DNA of 64,000 nt from Owenia fusiformis (lineage: Eukaryota > Annelida > Polychaeta > Sabellida > Oweniidae), in assembly GCA_903813345.2 (NCBI GenBank), contig CAIIXF020000009.1, positions 25,456,740-25,520,739 of the forward strand. The letters run 5' to 3'. Within the stretch, counting starts at the first letter, position 1, and each line of letters starts with the position of its first letter. The translations under genes and the position numbers were made by a program. Below are positions 10,007-25,000 of the stretch, one piece after another. The notes under the pieces were generated by a model, which was not told the origin of the DNA, searched no databases, and saw nothing but the letters and a program-made list of their open reading frames with translations.

Positions 10007-13000
10007 CTGCAAATACATATACAAATATACTGTAAGATGTTTTAATTTGATGGCTGTTTTAATTTTTTACGGATTTGGTGGATTGGTGACTTTGTAATTG
10101 AAAAGGGATAATGGCAAAATCAAAATAACCCTTTTAACAACATGCTGAGATGTTCTTCAATTTGCTGGAAATACACACAAAATATAAATTAGATTGTAAT
10201 TAAAACTAGAATTGGAAATTCCAAACAGTGTCCCTTTTTAGCTTTTATCAGGGAATTAGGGGCAGGGGTACAGGGGATGGGTAGTGGGAAATACAGAGTA
10301 CTTGATGAAAGACTAGGGGCCCTGCAGTGTATGACAATACAAGAGTTTGATAAAAATACAAACAAGATAAATCTGAGTATACAACATGTACAATCATCCA
10401 ATACTAAAAAGAGAATTAATTTATACATCTGACATTTCATTTAGTTCATTAACTCCAGATATCGATTGCATATTCTTCGTCAGTTATACAATGAAATATT
10501 GAAACTAAGATAAGCTTGATTGCGATTTCACACATAAGTAGGTATCAAGCATTGAGATTAAATAATTATACTGAAATCTGCAACTGTTAATACAGTTACA
10601 TCCAAACAAAGAAATCAATGCTGTTGTGCCAGAATATTGAAAACTCGGATATAATACGTTGAATGTTTCTTGTTCAAAACTACCCATGTATTGAAAAATG
10701 CATTCAAATGGAATTTTATATGAACAATGATCGAGTTGATAAATTATTACTTTGGGCATGTAACGATAATCTCCCATTGTTGATGGTTGGTTTGTGGCGT
10801 GTGCTAAATGTAAAGAAGCAGGTGCAGAAAGAAACACCTTCCAGAATATTTCCTCAGGTCTTTCTTGGAAATATTTGAAAGAAATCATGAAACTTGTAAA
10901 TGATCAATTATATCATGACATAACATTTATCTTTATCTTTGTGGTTTATGATTCGGATTTTATTAATACTCAACCATTTCTCAATAATCAAAAATTAAAA
11001 ATCCTGCTAACATTTGCCAGGGTTTTTTATTCTCTGGAACCATTAAGGAATCATTTAGAAAACAAAGGTATCATTTTAATACTGTTGACTTTGCCGGTTT
11101 TATGCAAATACAATAAGTTGATTTTATTGTCTTGACTCATGAAAAGGTATCATGTTAAAGCTCATAAACATGATGATGTCGCTGTATAAACATATAATTG
11201 TAACATGACAGATACAATATCTGAACAATTCGTAATGTCATTTTCAATACTTGACTCAATACATTACAAAAAAAAGATATTTCACAGGTTACAAATGCGC
11301 CAAATTCACGAAACCTATTCAAACCATATCTGACGATTACATAAACCCTTACTTTCCATCTCAAAAACAGTCAGGCTTATGGATCAACACAACATCGCCA
11401 AAATGCCATGTTTCTTGTCTCCTCTCACACCCTGCCTATGTTAACCCAGCAGAACCAAACAAAGGGAGTTTTTTTCAGAATATTAAAATTGGCTACTAAG
11501 GAATAGAACAATAACATAGCATGCCTTCATTTTCATTTCATACCGAGCTCTTCAAATTGGAATTTGAGGACAATTTCAGCCACAAAATCATTTCTCAACA
11601 GAGTAACTGATACCTTCTCCATCAATTTCTAATTGTTTGATCCATAGTATTGTTGACAAATTAGAGTTCACCTCCTATTGAGGGGGTCACATACAGGACT
11701 CTTGTGGAACAGCTGGCTGAAGCAGATGCCAGGGGGATAATCCTGATTAGCCTACACAACACTGGTTGCTGTATGTTAAGTCTCCATCTGAACAAGATTA
11801 TAATATGAAAAAATGGACTCTATTTGAAAATCAGTTTGCCACCAGGCAGAGAAAGGATGCCAAGGGAAGTGGGGGGGGGATTTCTGAGACACTATTAAAT
11901 GCCACGGGAAATTCACACTAACATTGAAGGCAAGCTATACATGTTGGTGAATAACTTAGATCTGAGTCAATGTATGCATATTGCTTCTGAGAAAACATGT
12001 TTCTGGTGAAGGCCAATCACCAATTATGCTCATCCTGACAGCCTACTTTGCTTCACCTCAAACTCTGGGAGAATACAATTTGCTAGCCCTGAATAAAGAT
12101 ACCATCGCAAACATGCCCTGAATAAGGATGTCACTGCAAACATGCCCTGAATAAAGATATCATTGCAAACATGCCCTGAATAAAGATATCATCGCATACA
12201 TGCCCTGAATAAAGATATCATTGCAAACATGCCCTGAATAAAGATATCATTGCAAACATGCCCTGAATAAAGATATCATTGCAAACATGCCCTGAATAAA
12301 GATATCATTGCAAACATGCCCATTCCACAATATTTCTCACCACAATTTGAATTGATATAGGATTTTCTGGAATTTTTCGAGCCGGTGCATAAAGAAACAC
12401 CTTCCAGAATAATTCCGAATGCCTTTCTTGGAAAATGCACCATTTGAATTGATTTAGGATTTTTTAGGATTTTCTGGAATTTCTCGAGCCCTTTTGTTAT
12501 TGCCTTCAGCATATTTATTTCATTTATATTCCGATTGCTCTCTCACTTAATCTTGTGTTTGATTTTTATTACATTGGAAAATTGTTCTGAAACCAACCTT
12601 TGCTTGCTTTCAATTCCATGCAACTCCCAAACTAATCAGAGCCGAGCAGCATAAAACGCTGATTTATTCGTTAACTTGCATCAGACACAGGGCTTACATA
12701 ATATCAACGATCCCATAATTTCAATGAACGCTATTTTTGGAGAATGGAAGAATCACACTACAATGTTTTCCCTATTTCATGCATTACTGGTTAACAGACT
12801 ATAAAGATACACAATTAGAAAATATCAGTTGATAATCCATCAGAGCGGAATAACCTTGATGTGGAACATCTAGTATCAGAGACCCAAGAGACCTTCTCTT
12901 TCTGACTGCTTATGCTTCAGTTGCTTATAAAGAGAGGTATAAATTCTGATAAAATATGAATTGTGAGGCTCTTCTCCACACAACCTTTGGCAAATTATGA

Positions 13001-16000
13001 GACAGGATATACTGAGCGGCAGCCAGGCAGTTTATCAAATATATGACATAGTACTCTCATGATAATATATTAGCTATGAGCCTTGTAGCTTATTAAACAC
13101 ACTACAGATCATAGACAGTATAAAGAGGATGTTATTCATTGACAATGCTATCATTGATATCTCGTAAGTTCAAAAACTGTCAAGATTTCAAAGAGGCAAA
13201 AATACAAAAATTATACAGCTATCAAAAAGAGAATGAGGGGGTTACAATGGTACAGCAATAAAGCCCCTTTACAAATTATGATATGGTCGACAAGAAATTT
13301 GTTTCAAAATTTCAGTTGATCCTATTATGACAGAGACAAAGAAGATATAGACATTAAGTATAAGTTTCCAGTTTATAAGAACATATAACTGCATGTAGTA
13401 GCATCTGAGCCTTGTAAACATGGGCATATCTTTTACTGATTATACTGATGAGCACAAGGTGTTACTTCAGACTGAGGATATGTGTCAGTGATATTGAGGT
13501 CAGGCCAACCTTAACCAAACAATTTATGCTCAGATAACCATTCCAAGACACTAATATCCAATTTGGGAAGCTAAAAAGACGATAATCTAATAATAAAACA
13601 CTACGAGCAAGTTGCACCCTCATATTTATGATGTAGTTATTCACACTGAATATTCATTACAGCTCAAACACTCCACTGGAGGTCATACCCTTTCCATCAG
13701 ACCTCATGATTTTGACTGCACCCTAATACCTGATTGGTTCATTCTGGGTAAGTCTAGCTACAAGCCCCTGTGGTCCCTGCTCCCAGTACTTGACTACACA
13801 CAGGTATGTCAACTTCTGACACACAGGGGAAGGTGTTAGTGGGGGGAGGGGGGACAAAGGCACGTAGCTCCATAGCTAGACTAATTCTGGGTATATTACA
13901 TACATTAACAGCCAGGCCAGACTCTTTAGTACTAAGACACTCATAAACCTAGTAATATCCATCAAAAAGAACAAAGTAAATATTCCCTGGTGCTAAGTCA
14001 AGGTGAACCAGAGGTACAGTTACTCCATTAAAACATTGGATATAAGAGAAAACAACTCACACAGCCCTAGGTACAAGGCATTTACAGGAGCATTTACCAT
14101 TTACAGGAGTGATTGGTTTTGTCCTAAACTCACGACCTGAGCATAAAGTTTAGTTCTAAACTAACCTCTGATTGTCCTCAAAAATTATTCCTTATGTATA
14201 TATATTTTAAAATGGCTATACATAGCTCTCAGAATGGTTGAATGGCAAAATGTAGAATGATTTGTTCAAATCAGAGTATATCATAAAAGTTTACGAGCTC
14301 AGGGTACAAGGTGAACATTTGGTACATCTGTACTTGGTTCTGATCATGTATTTCAGAATTACAACTGAGTTCCAATCATCGTAAACATGTACCCTGCATA
14401 CAAATCATGTCATTATACCCACACTCTGCAGAACACAGAGCCAATAGAGTACCCTCTTGAAGAGTATAATAACAGCATAATCTTATAAAATGAGGGGCAT
14501 CATGAGCCTTCTATTGGACAGTGTAAGGGAAACTACAACGTATCTCTCCCTCTACAGAATGGTGTTAGTATGATTTGTTGTAACAACTGGTGGAAAACAA
14601 CCCCTTGCATGCATGTAGAACATGTAACTGCTAAATCATGCTTTTTATTAGGGTTATTAGGGCTCATATTTTTTGAAAATCTAACCACAAGTAATTCTGT
14701 GTAAAAGACTGTGACAGATGAAGTGAAAGCCAAGCACAATGTGGCACAGACCATCATGTCAAAGTCAAAATACAAATAAAACGGACCAGACAAAAGAATC
14801 GTTAAGTTAATTTACACACAAACTGAAAATGGGATAAAACCATTCATGTACATGGATTCAAACAAAATGCCATGATAACCATATGAATTTCATCCCTGTA
14901 ATAATACCCAGGAATTCAGGATATAATCAAAATGACCACAAATATGACATTGATCCAAATACTACAGAAGTCCATGTTCCCTGTTTATATCCTCCCAGTA
15001 TGGTTATCCCAATTATCCCATATGATGTCTTCAACCATAATCCTGTTTACAGCCCACATGACCATCCTCCACAAATCAGATTTGAGCATTCCATAAATTT
15101 GACATATCACCTGCAGGTAATCATGGGGTAAGAGGATCTAATCTTCAATTATTCAATGTTACAAATCCCAGGAACACATGTTCTGAGTTAATTTGTTGAA
15201 AATGAAAACAAAGACGAGTAAGCAATCCCTTCCTTTGATGATATCAGTTTTGTAGGGGAACATGAACAAAGGCACCCCAAGTATCAGACTCTAATGTAGA
15301 TGAAGCTCTCTTTTAAGAATCAAAATCCAGCTATTGAAAGGGGGAGGATGACAATCCAGCCCTTGCTGTGTTGTATGTCAAAAAGGTTTGTGATATGACA
15401 TAGATCCTGTCATAAACCTGTCAAGGGGTGATTTTGGCCCAATTTCTGAAATGGATAACTTCATACATTTGTGAAACATTTATTGCATGTTTAGGTGGAA
15501 GAGTAGAGACATGTGCTAGAAAAAAGCAACTGTGGAAAGTTCTATTGGGACCTTTGCCATCCTCAGCAACTGTTTCATATCATGTAACATTTCAAAATTA
15601 AACAAAAAGCTACTAACAAACCATATCATGAAACTCTCAATCACTGGCGGATCGAGCCTTCACTATGAGGCTCGAAAATTTTATAGCGTCAATAAGTGGG
15701 CCTTTTTGGGCATTATTTAGGCCTTTTATGGCCAAATTATCAAAAAATTAATTTTTGGATTTAGGGGCCCAAAACTTTTTCACACATTTTTTTACGATTT
15801 GAAATGTGCCCCCCCCCCTTTCTGTTAGCTTCTGATCTAGAGCTTGTGCTATCTCTTGGAACACACAAATACATTAGATAAAGAAGGACCCTGATAGTGA
15901 GAATGCTCTCACTTGGTATAGCCCATCTTCGTTCACTCGGCTCCCGTCGGTCGAACGCAGTGAAGACTGAGCTTGCAAAGATGGTATAGCCAAAACTGAC

Positions 16001-19000
16001 CATTTTAGACATGGAAAATTAATAATATGCGTGACTTTAGAGGAGTGTGCTATACGTATTGTCTGCAGTTGTCATATGATTTATGACTGCAGATGGTGGC
16101 AGTATAGACACAACACTACAGCTCTGAGACATACAGCCATGTTGATGTATGAGTTGATGAGATTCTGTTTCAGTTTCTGTACTTATATCATATACTAAAG
16201 AGCTACAGGGATCAATGGACAAGACAACTGCTTCATCACCAAATTAGTTTCTGTTTCAGTTCAACATACAGAGTGTTCCTAATCACAGAAAGTGACACAG
16301 AAGCAGTAATTAATGATTCCTCAAATGAAACTTGCCTTCAAATTGCCTGTCTCTGTTATCACATTGTGTATCAGTGAATCACTTGACTAACAGATCAGAA
16401 AGTATTTTCTCAATCATGCATCTGTGAAATTTCTAGACCTCTGAACTGTCTTGGAATACTCAACCACCCAAGGAAACTGAAGTCACCAAAAATCAGAGAT
16501 TTCTGCAACTTAACAGAGAAGCATATGGGCCATTATGAAGGCCATGATTGAATTAAAAGGGTGATATTTTAAGTGAGGGATATGTACATTACTAGTCCAT
16601 CTTTATCTCCTTTCTAGTAAGTGTTCCTATTTATTTCCTTATGTTGTTGTCTACTCTAATGGGGTGAAGTCATCCTTCATTCAAAGGACTTCTTTCATTA
16701 CTCAATTACTCAATTCAATTGGAAAGAAGTTAAATACCCTTGGACCAAGGATGGGGTGAAGTTAGTTTTTGATTTCTAAAGCATACTAACAAATAAAGCT
16801 CATATGACCAAACCAAGGACCTTATATATACCTGCTGTGGAACAACCTTAGATATTTCACAATAGGAAACCTGATGCTCTACACTTTTGCTAGACAACAA
16901 AATCAAGAATCAACACCTGAGAATCTGAGATGAACTGATTGGAAAGCCAAATTCAAGCGGTAAACATGGACCCGTGTTGAAAGATGATCTTTTAAACAAC
17001 AAATGAGAAAACAACTCCGATTCTGCAAAGAACATCATGGGTGACCAATATATTACTTAGATGTACCCTGCGTGCAGAGTCTAGTTAAACTACACTCTGC
17101 CTAGTAGATACCATATTACAGTTTAGTAGCCCCGCCCCCACGACAGGTACCGGTGACAGTTTGGGTAATAAATCACTTTTGGACCTACGCGCTGACCTTT
17201 CTTCCACCAATCCGCGAGCTTGAAGAAACATACGCCAAATGCGTTCTAATTAAATATGTGCATGTCATTGGTCAATTCCGGGCTCAACGATGACGTCAGA
17301 AAGAATGACCATATATAGAACGTCGGTCAAATTTGGCCGACGGACACTGATTGGCGCGGTGACTTCACAGGTTTATTTTAGTTTGAAAGAGTGAAGACGA
17401 AGCTCTCTTTTAAGAAGTGAAGTCAAACGAATGCAAAGGGTAACTTAGATGCCAAACAAGCAACAACTAGAAATTGGCTTCACAGTACAACTGATCAAAA
17501 ATCAACTAGGTGTTTACCTTCCAGTCTATCAAAACATAAGTTATTGATTTGATCAGAACTGCCTTGTCCAAAGTAATTGCAATCTATGGGTGTTTTCAGG
17601 TTATCATGGCCTGGTCAAGTAGTAGCTCTTGGGGTACTTACTAAACGATTGTGATAAAATTAACAACAATATAACAACCATGAAAAAAGAACAAGGTGGT
17701 TATGCTTTAGGAAATAAACATTTAGGAGGAACTATTTGAATTAGAAGTAAGAACTCAAATATGATGCATGGCCTTCTGTTACATTATACAGAAAAACAAA
17801 AATCAAGAATGTCTGAAAATGCAATCAAGATCCAAAGAGGAGAATGAATAAGAATTTCCAAGATTTTACATGATCGAAGGGCTGCTCTTTTCGGACTGAT
17901 AGAGGAGCAACTAAAGCATCTGATCAAATCCTTCCAAAACCCTCTCACTCAATATAGTTGTATATTAGTAAAAATATGACTTAACAACAATGTATTCCCA
18001 TATGATGGTATGACAAACCTCACTGCCCTACCACAATCAGGTGAGGATAAAACAGATGGGAGTTTGACAAAGGTGTGAGAACCTGGGTGCCCAAAGGTAT
18101 AAATGAGGATAAGAATCACTCATCATGATCAAACATGATCAAGATATGATCAGGTCATCAGGACATGATCGAAAATCAGTTGGTGAATGTACTCAAAGCA
18201 ACTGTACACTAAGCACACATGAATACACTTGGAGCATTTTTATTTTACTCCCATTTATCAAGGCCACCACAGTAGGGAACATTTTCAACATCTAAATAAT
18301 TTAATCCAATAATCTTAAATACATATTAGCATATGGCTTTAAATAACTGCTCATGTAACAGTATTTTAAGGCCAACTTGGAAACCATCCTATACTGCTGT
18401 GAAAGATGGGTCAAAAAGTAGTTTTTTCCCAGGATGAGAATCAAACTACATGAGGTTAACCCCTGTAATGTCCCTCCCCTAATGATGTAAGGCCATTGAT
18501 TTAAGGCCAAGCAATCATACACATGGTGAGAGTAAGAACTGTGCAAAATAAGAGGAAAGGAAATTCATTGCCAAAATATTTGAGTTGGTAAAATAACATT
18601 AGCATTTCAAAAATATGTCAGATCTAACCAATTGGAATAAGAACACCAACCTTGACATACATCAATACAAGACACATTTAGACCTTCGTTGAGGAAGTCG
18701 ATTTACTACGAAACTATGCAGCAAATCCAAATCCTTTTTATCAATGATTTATCAACATGCCAACTCTATAGATTTCCTACTTAGTGAACATAAAATCTGA
18801 TGTATGTGGTGCACAATTACTATTTCATAGTACAAATATGCAAGTAGATATATAAAAAACAATGATGAGCTACTGATATGTGGATGTTAAACTTAAATAA
18901 TTCATGTTTCAGTATTGGTTTCATTCGGGATTTCGAACTTTTGTTTCGAAGTCTTCTCCAAATACAAGGTTTGGGCGTATCTTCATACAACATTAATGAA

Positions 19001-22000
19001 AATGTATACATGTACTGTATTTGCCAGAATTGTTACTCGAGCCATGAAATCAATCGTTGTTATGCTGCATTATCTCTTTCATTTACCCAGGGAGCCTGCA
19101 TTTGCATAATATTTTCTTTTCCAATATATCAGTTTAAATAATATCTTCCTTCAAATCACACGTTAATCAAGATGTTTTCACGCTGATTGAAGGAGTAAAA
19201 AAGTTTGCTTTCAAAACATTCGCCAAAAATGAAAGTAATGCAGTTGATAAAGCATCAAAGTTTTTAAGTTTTTGAGTTTTTGTACTATTCAAGTTTGCAA
19301 AATAGGCTTTGTTGTATCTTGCAGATTATACAAGTCAATCTTGTTATCACAAAGGCTAAGCTGAGCAGTTCCTGATGGATGAGAGTCAACTTTAAAAGAA
19401 CACCCATAAAATACATATTTGGCACATACACATGCATTAATAAGGGCTTAATGGAATACTCAATTTTAATCAGTAAGCACACATCAATATTAGAAACATT
19501 GTCAAGAGATCTCTGGTTTTGTGTGTTCTACAATTTCTTTCTAAAACTGAAACTTTCATTTTCTAGCATTTCTATCTGGGCAAAACTAAAGTTCAACTGG
19601 GTGTGCCATCCGGTGAAAAGTGGCTGGGGAGATCATAGTTTGTATATTCCACTCTCTCTCTCTCTCTTACATTTGAACATCATGATTCACAAGGGTTCAG
19701 TTGCTCCTCGGAAGTTGAAGATTTCCATTCTGATACTCATAGCATCTTTCTGTTTCACTTGAAACATCTCAGGGCTGAGAAGAAATGAGTTGTCATGGTT
19801 TATCATGATGGTCAATTTCAAACAATTTGAAATATTAACTACTTGCCTTTGTACTTATCCTTTCCTGATTCTACTTCTTTTCACTCTACATAGACATTAA
19901 TAAAAAAAAACACAACCATGATGAAATATTCAAATCACAATCTTACCTATTCTCCATGGAGAAGTCTTTGACCTTCTCCAAGACAGAGTTGCCATCTTTG
20001 ATGTTGACCTCCCATAAGTGGAGAGAGTTGTCACTGAATAAGCTGATCAGGCGACCCTGCAACAAAAAACATCATTTCAATATCCAAGTACAGTATCTTC
20101 TTTTTCTGGAACTAATTGGGATTTGTACAATACCCTAGAGACTTTTCCCTTGGGATAAAATCATCTATTGATACTGTACTCTCGGGAGACATAAAGGGGA
20201 GAATAATTGAAGAGGGATTAACCAAGTCGATAGAACCCTCCTTCAAGAAATAATGGAAAATCCATGCTGCTTCACAATGGTGTGACTAACATGAACTCTG
20301 ACGAGGGAGTGAATCTTCATTGAACGATGAAAACACACTTCAATTGCTTGCCATATATAGGGTGGTCCACAAAATATATTATTTAGACAGTTCCTACTAG
20401 GGTACCCATATAAAAGAAACTAATCATAGCAGGAGTTAACTGTACAGCCATGAAAAAAAACAGCTGATAACCTCCACAAACGATCACCAATTACACTTCT
20501 GTTGTTGGCTTGTACTATGTCAAAGATGCAGACTTTTCAAGAATACAAAGCTCTTTGAAGATATTAATGAATTGATATTTTTCATTTCAATTTGTTTCTG
20601 TCTGATATACTTGTAGAAACTATGTGAGAATTGGACAGAGCCTTGGAATTTGAGTAAAAAATTACATTTCACCTTAATACTGTACTTGTAATTTATTCAA
20701 GAGTGCAAGAATTTCACAAAAACTTCTGGCATTTAACCCATGTATGTCTCTCATGGAAAACATGCCTCACTGGTATGCTTAAAGGTTAAACTCACAAGAA
20801 AAAATGTGGAAGCAAATAGAAAACTTCAAAGATGAGCATGCTATATTGACTGAAATGGGCTGGAGAGGTACATATTGAAGTGCTGTGAAGTAGAAAATGA
20901 GAGTTGAATAGATCTAGCTTGTGAACAAGGCTTACAGTATAAGAGCAACATGTAGATTTTTGTTAAAAAAACATTCAAATAATTGGAATTCTCACAATAT
21001 CTTCACATACGCAGATTGTATACTTTATCAAAAGTATAACTGGACTTAAATCAAATCTGTTTACTACAAATGATATAGTTTAGAAATCTTAACTTTTCAA
21101 TACCTATATTTCATTTCATTATTTGTGCGAAACCTTTCATTACTTCCAGTAAGAGTTAAGATCATCTTATTAAAACATCTTTCAACTCTAAATCAAATTG
21201 TAAACTTCACCTTTGCTTTTGACTCCCACACAGGTATACTAAAGAATAGGAAATGTGAGAATTTATAGGTCTATAAAGTCAAAATAGCGGCATACACCTG
21301 TGCATAGTCTAGCATCCTACTCTCATATACAGGATATAGAGTTTATTAAGGTAACCACTAACCAGCCCCTCCCATCCAACTAGATATACATTTGTAAACA
21401 GAAGATAGTGACATCATAACATTTCAGCAACAACTAAGACCCAAACCCATGGTAACATGCCTCCCTGCATATAGTTAAAAATTGAAATCCCATTCTAGGC
21501 ATCCTGATACTCGACTCATAACATCTTTCTGTTTCACTAGAAACATGCGGATTGCTGAGAAGAAATGAGATGTCATGGTTTATCATGATGCTTTCTCGGC
21601 ATGTCATATCATTCATTATGCGATTTCACAGCTTAATAACGGATTTTGACCTAGTCTATTGTAAAAGATATTAAATGTTATGGACCAGTCCTAATGTTAG
21701 TTTTCTCTCTACCTACCTCCATCCCACAATACATAGAGTCAATCTTGTAATACATGGTCCCTGTATACCCCCCACATATGTCATGTATACCCCTACCCCT
21801 ACCACCCATTCTCATATCCCCCTTTTTCTCTAAAACTGCTTGAGTAAGACTGGAACTAGTGGGGGAAAGTGTGGTGTGGTACAAGGACTTTATATAAAAT
21901 AAGTACATATTTTATTATACTAAACAATACATACCTGTTCAGGTAAGAAAAATAGTTGTGTGACAGATCCCTCAGCTTCGTGTTGACCTCCGAACTCTAC

Positions 22001-25000
22001 TCCAGGACCTCCTACACTGATACATGGTTAAGGAACATTTCTGTCATATTAATAGGATGGTCATTTATACAATGAGCTAAATACATTTTAATAATAGTTT
22101 GTTACAGACACCAACTACCAAATACCAATTGCCAAACACCATCCAAAAAACGTTGGAGATAATAACAATATGTCACCACCTCTGATGGTGACATAAAAAA
22201 TGAATAGTATAAGGTCAATGTCTGGGATAAAATCAAACTAAATATCAGATCCACAATAAGGGGTCTTGTAAAAATGTCCATATTTTGTCAAATAGCCGAT
22301 TTGCTTCTCAAGGTTTCAGTTGATTCCGCTTATATTATAACCACTCTGAAAGTTGAGAATGGTTCTATAGCACAAAGGTGGTACTTAATATAATAAAATA
22401 TATTATCAGTATTTCTATCACCAGAATTTGGAAATGAAGCTTTATTATATAGTGTTGCCAATGGTGATATCATAGCATCATCTGCAACAAAGGTTTAAGT
22501 AGAGTTCAATCATCTGAGACAAGACAAACACAGACGTAGCTGATCACAATATTAATAACTCGGATTGATTTTTTCTTCTTATTTCACTGCTATTATCTCT
22601 ATAGACGTATATTATTACCAGTTTTTTAAATATATAAGCCCTATCATGCTTGAACTAATCAGTCTCTTGGTATACGACCAAATGAAATTTCCTATTTATA
22701 ACTTACATGAGATGTCTCTAGACAAATTAATATTTTTTGTCTAAGAGTCTTTTTTACCATTTCAATACAAACAATGAAACTACTTTTATGTTTTTTATGT
22801 TTCATTGCACTTATCTTACAATGAGTTTTTAATTATGAGAATAAAAAGCAATTACTTATTCAATTCAAATTATCAAGATATATATTTGACAACTAGCGTA
22901 TGGAGACAGAACACACTTGTTTGAATAGATCACACCCATACCTGACTAGGAATATCTACTTGATGGCTGTATTAAGCTACTACAAGAGCAGATCCTGCGG
23001 GTAAAATCACATATGCTTTTGCTTAATAATGCAATATCTTAAATAAAAAAAACAGTAGGTTTTGTATGATAACATGAACTGATTTTCTTGTAACACAAGA
23101 AAATCAGATACTATAAACTTTATAGAAATAGGGTAACGTAGGCGTAAACAGAGTAACATTTATGGCATGGGGTGTGTTACAATCCTGCTACTAAAGAACA
23201 ATAAAATCACCGTGACAAACAGGTTGCCGTAGAGTTGCCATAGAAACCAGACATGATTATGGATATTTCTGCAGTGAATTTTTTAAGTTGTCGTCATATT
23301 GTCTATGGTTAGATTACATTGAGGAATCATGGGATGACTAATTATCATATATACGCAATATGATAAAATGATGTACTTTAGCAGAGGTATAAAATGAAAT
23401 GTCACAGTGATCAGACTCGGTGATCTCTCATATCTAATCTTAAAGCAAGTAGATGCTATACTCATTTGAACATCACAAAGGAGAGAAGAGATAGACGTGA
23501 AATTCATTCTTTGATTTATGATTTAAGATTAAATCTAAAACATCAATCATGTACTAAATAATCAATTGATAGTTTGAGTGACCAGATGCAGAAAAAATAA
23601 ATCTTAATTTCAAATCTTAATAATGGACATAATAAAAGCAGCCAATATGCTTTTTAAATCATCAATTATTTTTATCAAACTAGTGTTAGTGCATTCATGC
23701 TGAATAAATTACTGACCCAGATAATTCAAAAATTATGACAAAGTCAAGGAGAGAATTTTCATATTGATTTTTTAATTGCATTTTCAAAACAAACAGCTAT
23801 ATAACAATGCAGGAGTTCAATGTTCTGCTTTATAAAATATGTAATAAATATCTTTCAAAGTACAACTGTAGACCAACTTGCAAGTCACAGATGTGTCTAT
23901 AATGAATGCCAATATTTAAATCGATACATCATTTTTTGTATTATGATAAAATAAAAGCAATTTATATAAGTAGAAATCCAGGTCTCAAATCTCTATCATC
24001 TAATTGCGTGAGATCAATCATTGTTTTAATGGATGTAAAATTTAGCATTTTTGTAAATTTTTAATCCTTTACTTTCAATCTCAGATGGAGCTAGGCTACC
24101 TTATGCTTTGCTACAATCTAACTTTTAGCTTTGTCATTGAATGTGACATGTGTGACATTGAATGTGACAATATTATGTAATAAGGTCACCACCTGTCATT
24201 TGTTACAGACACATATCATGTTATAGTGTTTAATAGCTACCATTTGTTACAGACATATCACCATACACTAACCACCAAACATTAACTACCAAACATTAAC
24301 TACCAAACACTAACCACCAAACGCTGAACACCACTTATGGAGGGGACATAAAAATCAACTTATATCAAAACACATTGCAAGGACTTACATTTGCAAAATT
24401 TGTAACACACTATTTCAACAATGAAGGTTTTGTTTTCAATGAGGTAGGTAAAATAGTTACATTTTTGATGGATGTTGATTTATTGATAAACTCTATGGTA
24501 AGTGGCACTAACATTAAGCATACCTATTCCATGTAAAAAGTGAGCTAGATATTTTAAAAAAATCTCATCTGAGTTGAATATAGTAGAAGCATCAAGGATC
24601 AAACCTCAAAAACATATTACCCATACCCTAAATTATATTGAAAAGCAATGAAACTGAAACCTCCTTAAAAATTACAGAGGAATATTACAGAATAGACACG
24701 AGAAACAGATATTCTAAACCTAGAAACACAGATGCATAATTCATCAACTGAACAAAATAAAATTGGATCAATATGTCTAGGAGGCTCAAACAGAGAATTA
24801 CATCACAGCTCACAAGATAAAATGTTCCCCAGAGGGAGAATACTATGACATTCAATGTCTGGCACTAATTGCACCACATAGGCTAATCAGGGGTAAAAAG
24901 TTCAACCCCACACACCTGATAATGATGATATACCTAGTATTCAAGTACCCAGGTGAATACCCAGTTTAGTATTCAGAAAATACAGTAAAACCTGTATAAG

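Larger units (their letters stand above)
10007..19946 (-). other. Lgl intron 4
   Basis: About 9.9 kb between exons 4 and 5. It contains the decoy exon, a dispersed repeat pair at 10821 and 12384, the 29-bp minisatellite, a palindromic motif near 15925 and the promoter-like island at 17.1-17.4 kb. Open frames of 70-127 codons in this interval show no family signatures and overlap on both strands. Confidence 0.8.

Noticed and set aside
10505-10888. 127-codon minus-strand open frame, with overlapping plus-strand frames at 10663-10878 and 10794-11135
   Set aside because: All three overlap the dispersed repeat at 10821-10874, have no recognisable domain and no supporting splice or start context. 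They are more likely chance or repeat-derived.
19379-19762. 127-codon plus-strand open frame next to Lgl exon 4
   Set aside because: It overlaps another frame on the opposite strand and part of the 19721 dispersed repeat. Its composition is dominated by hydrophobic and isoleucine-rich translation of AT-rich DNA, with no family motif.
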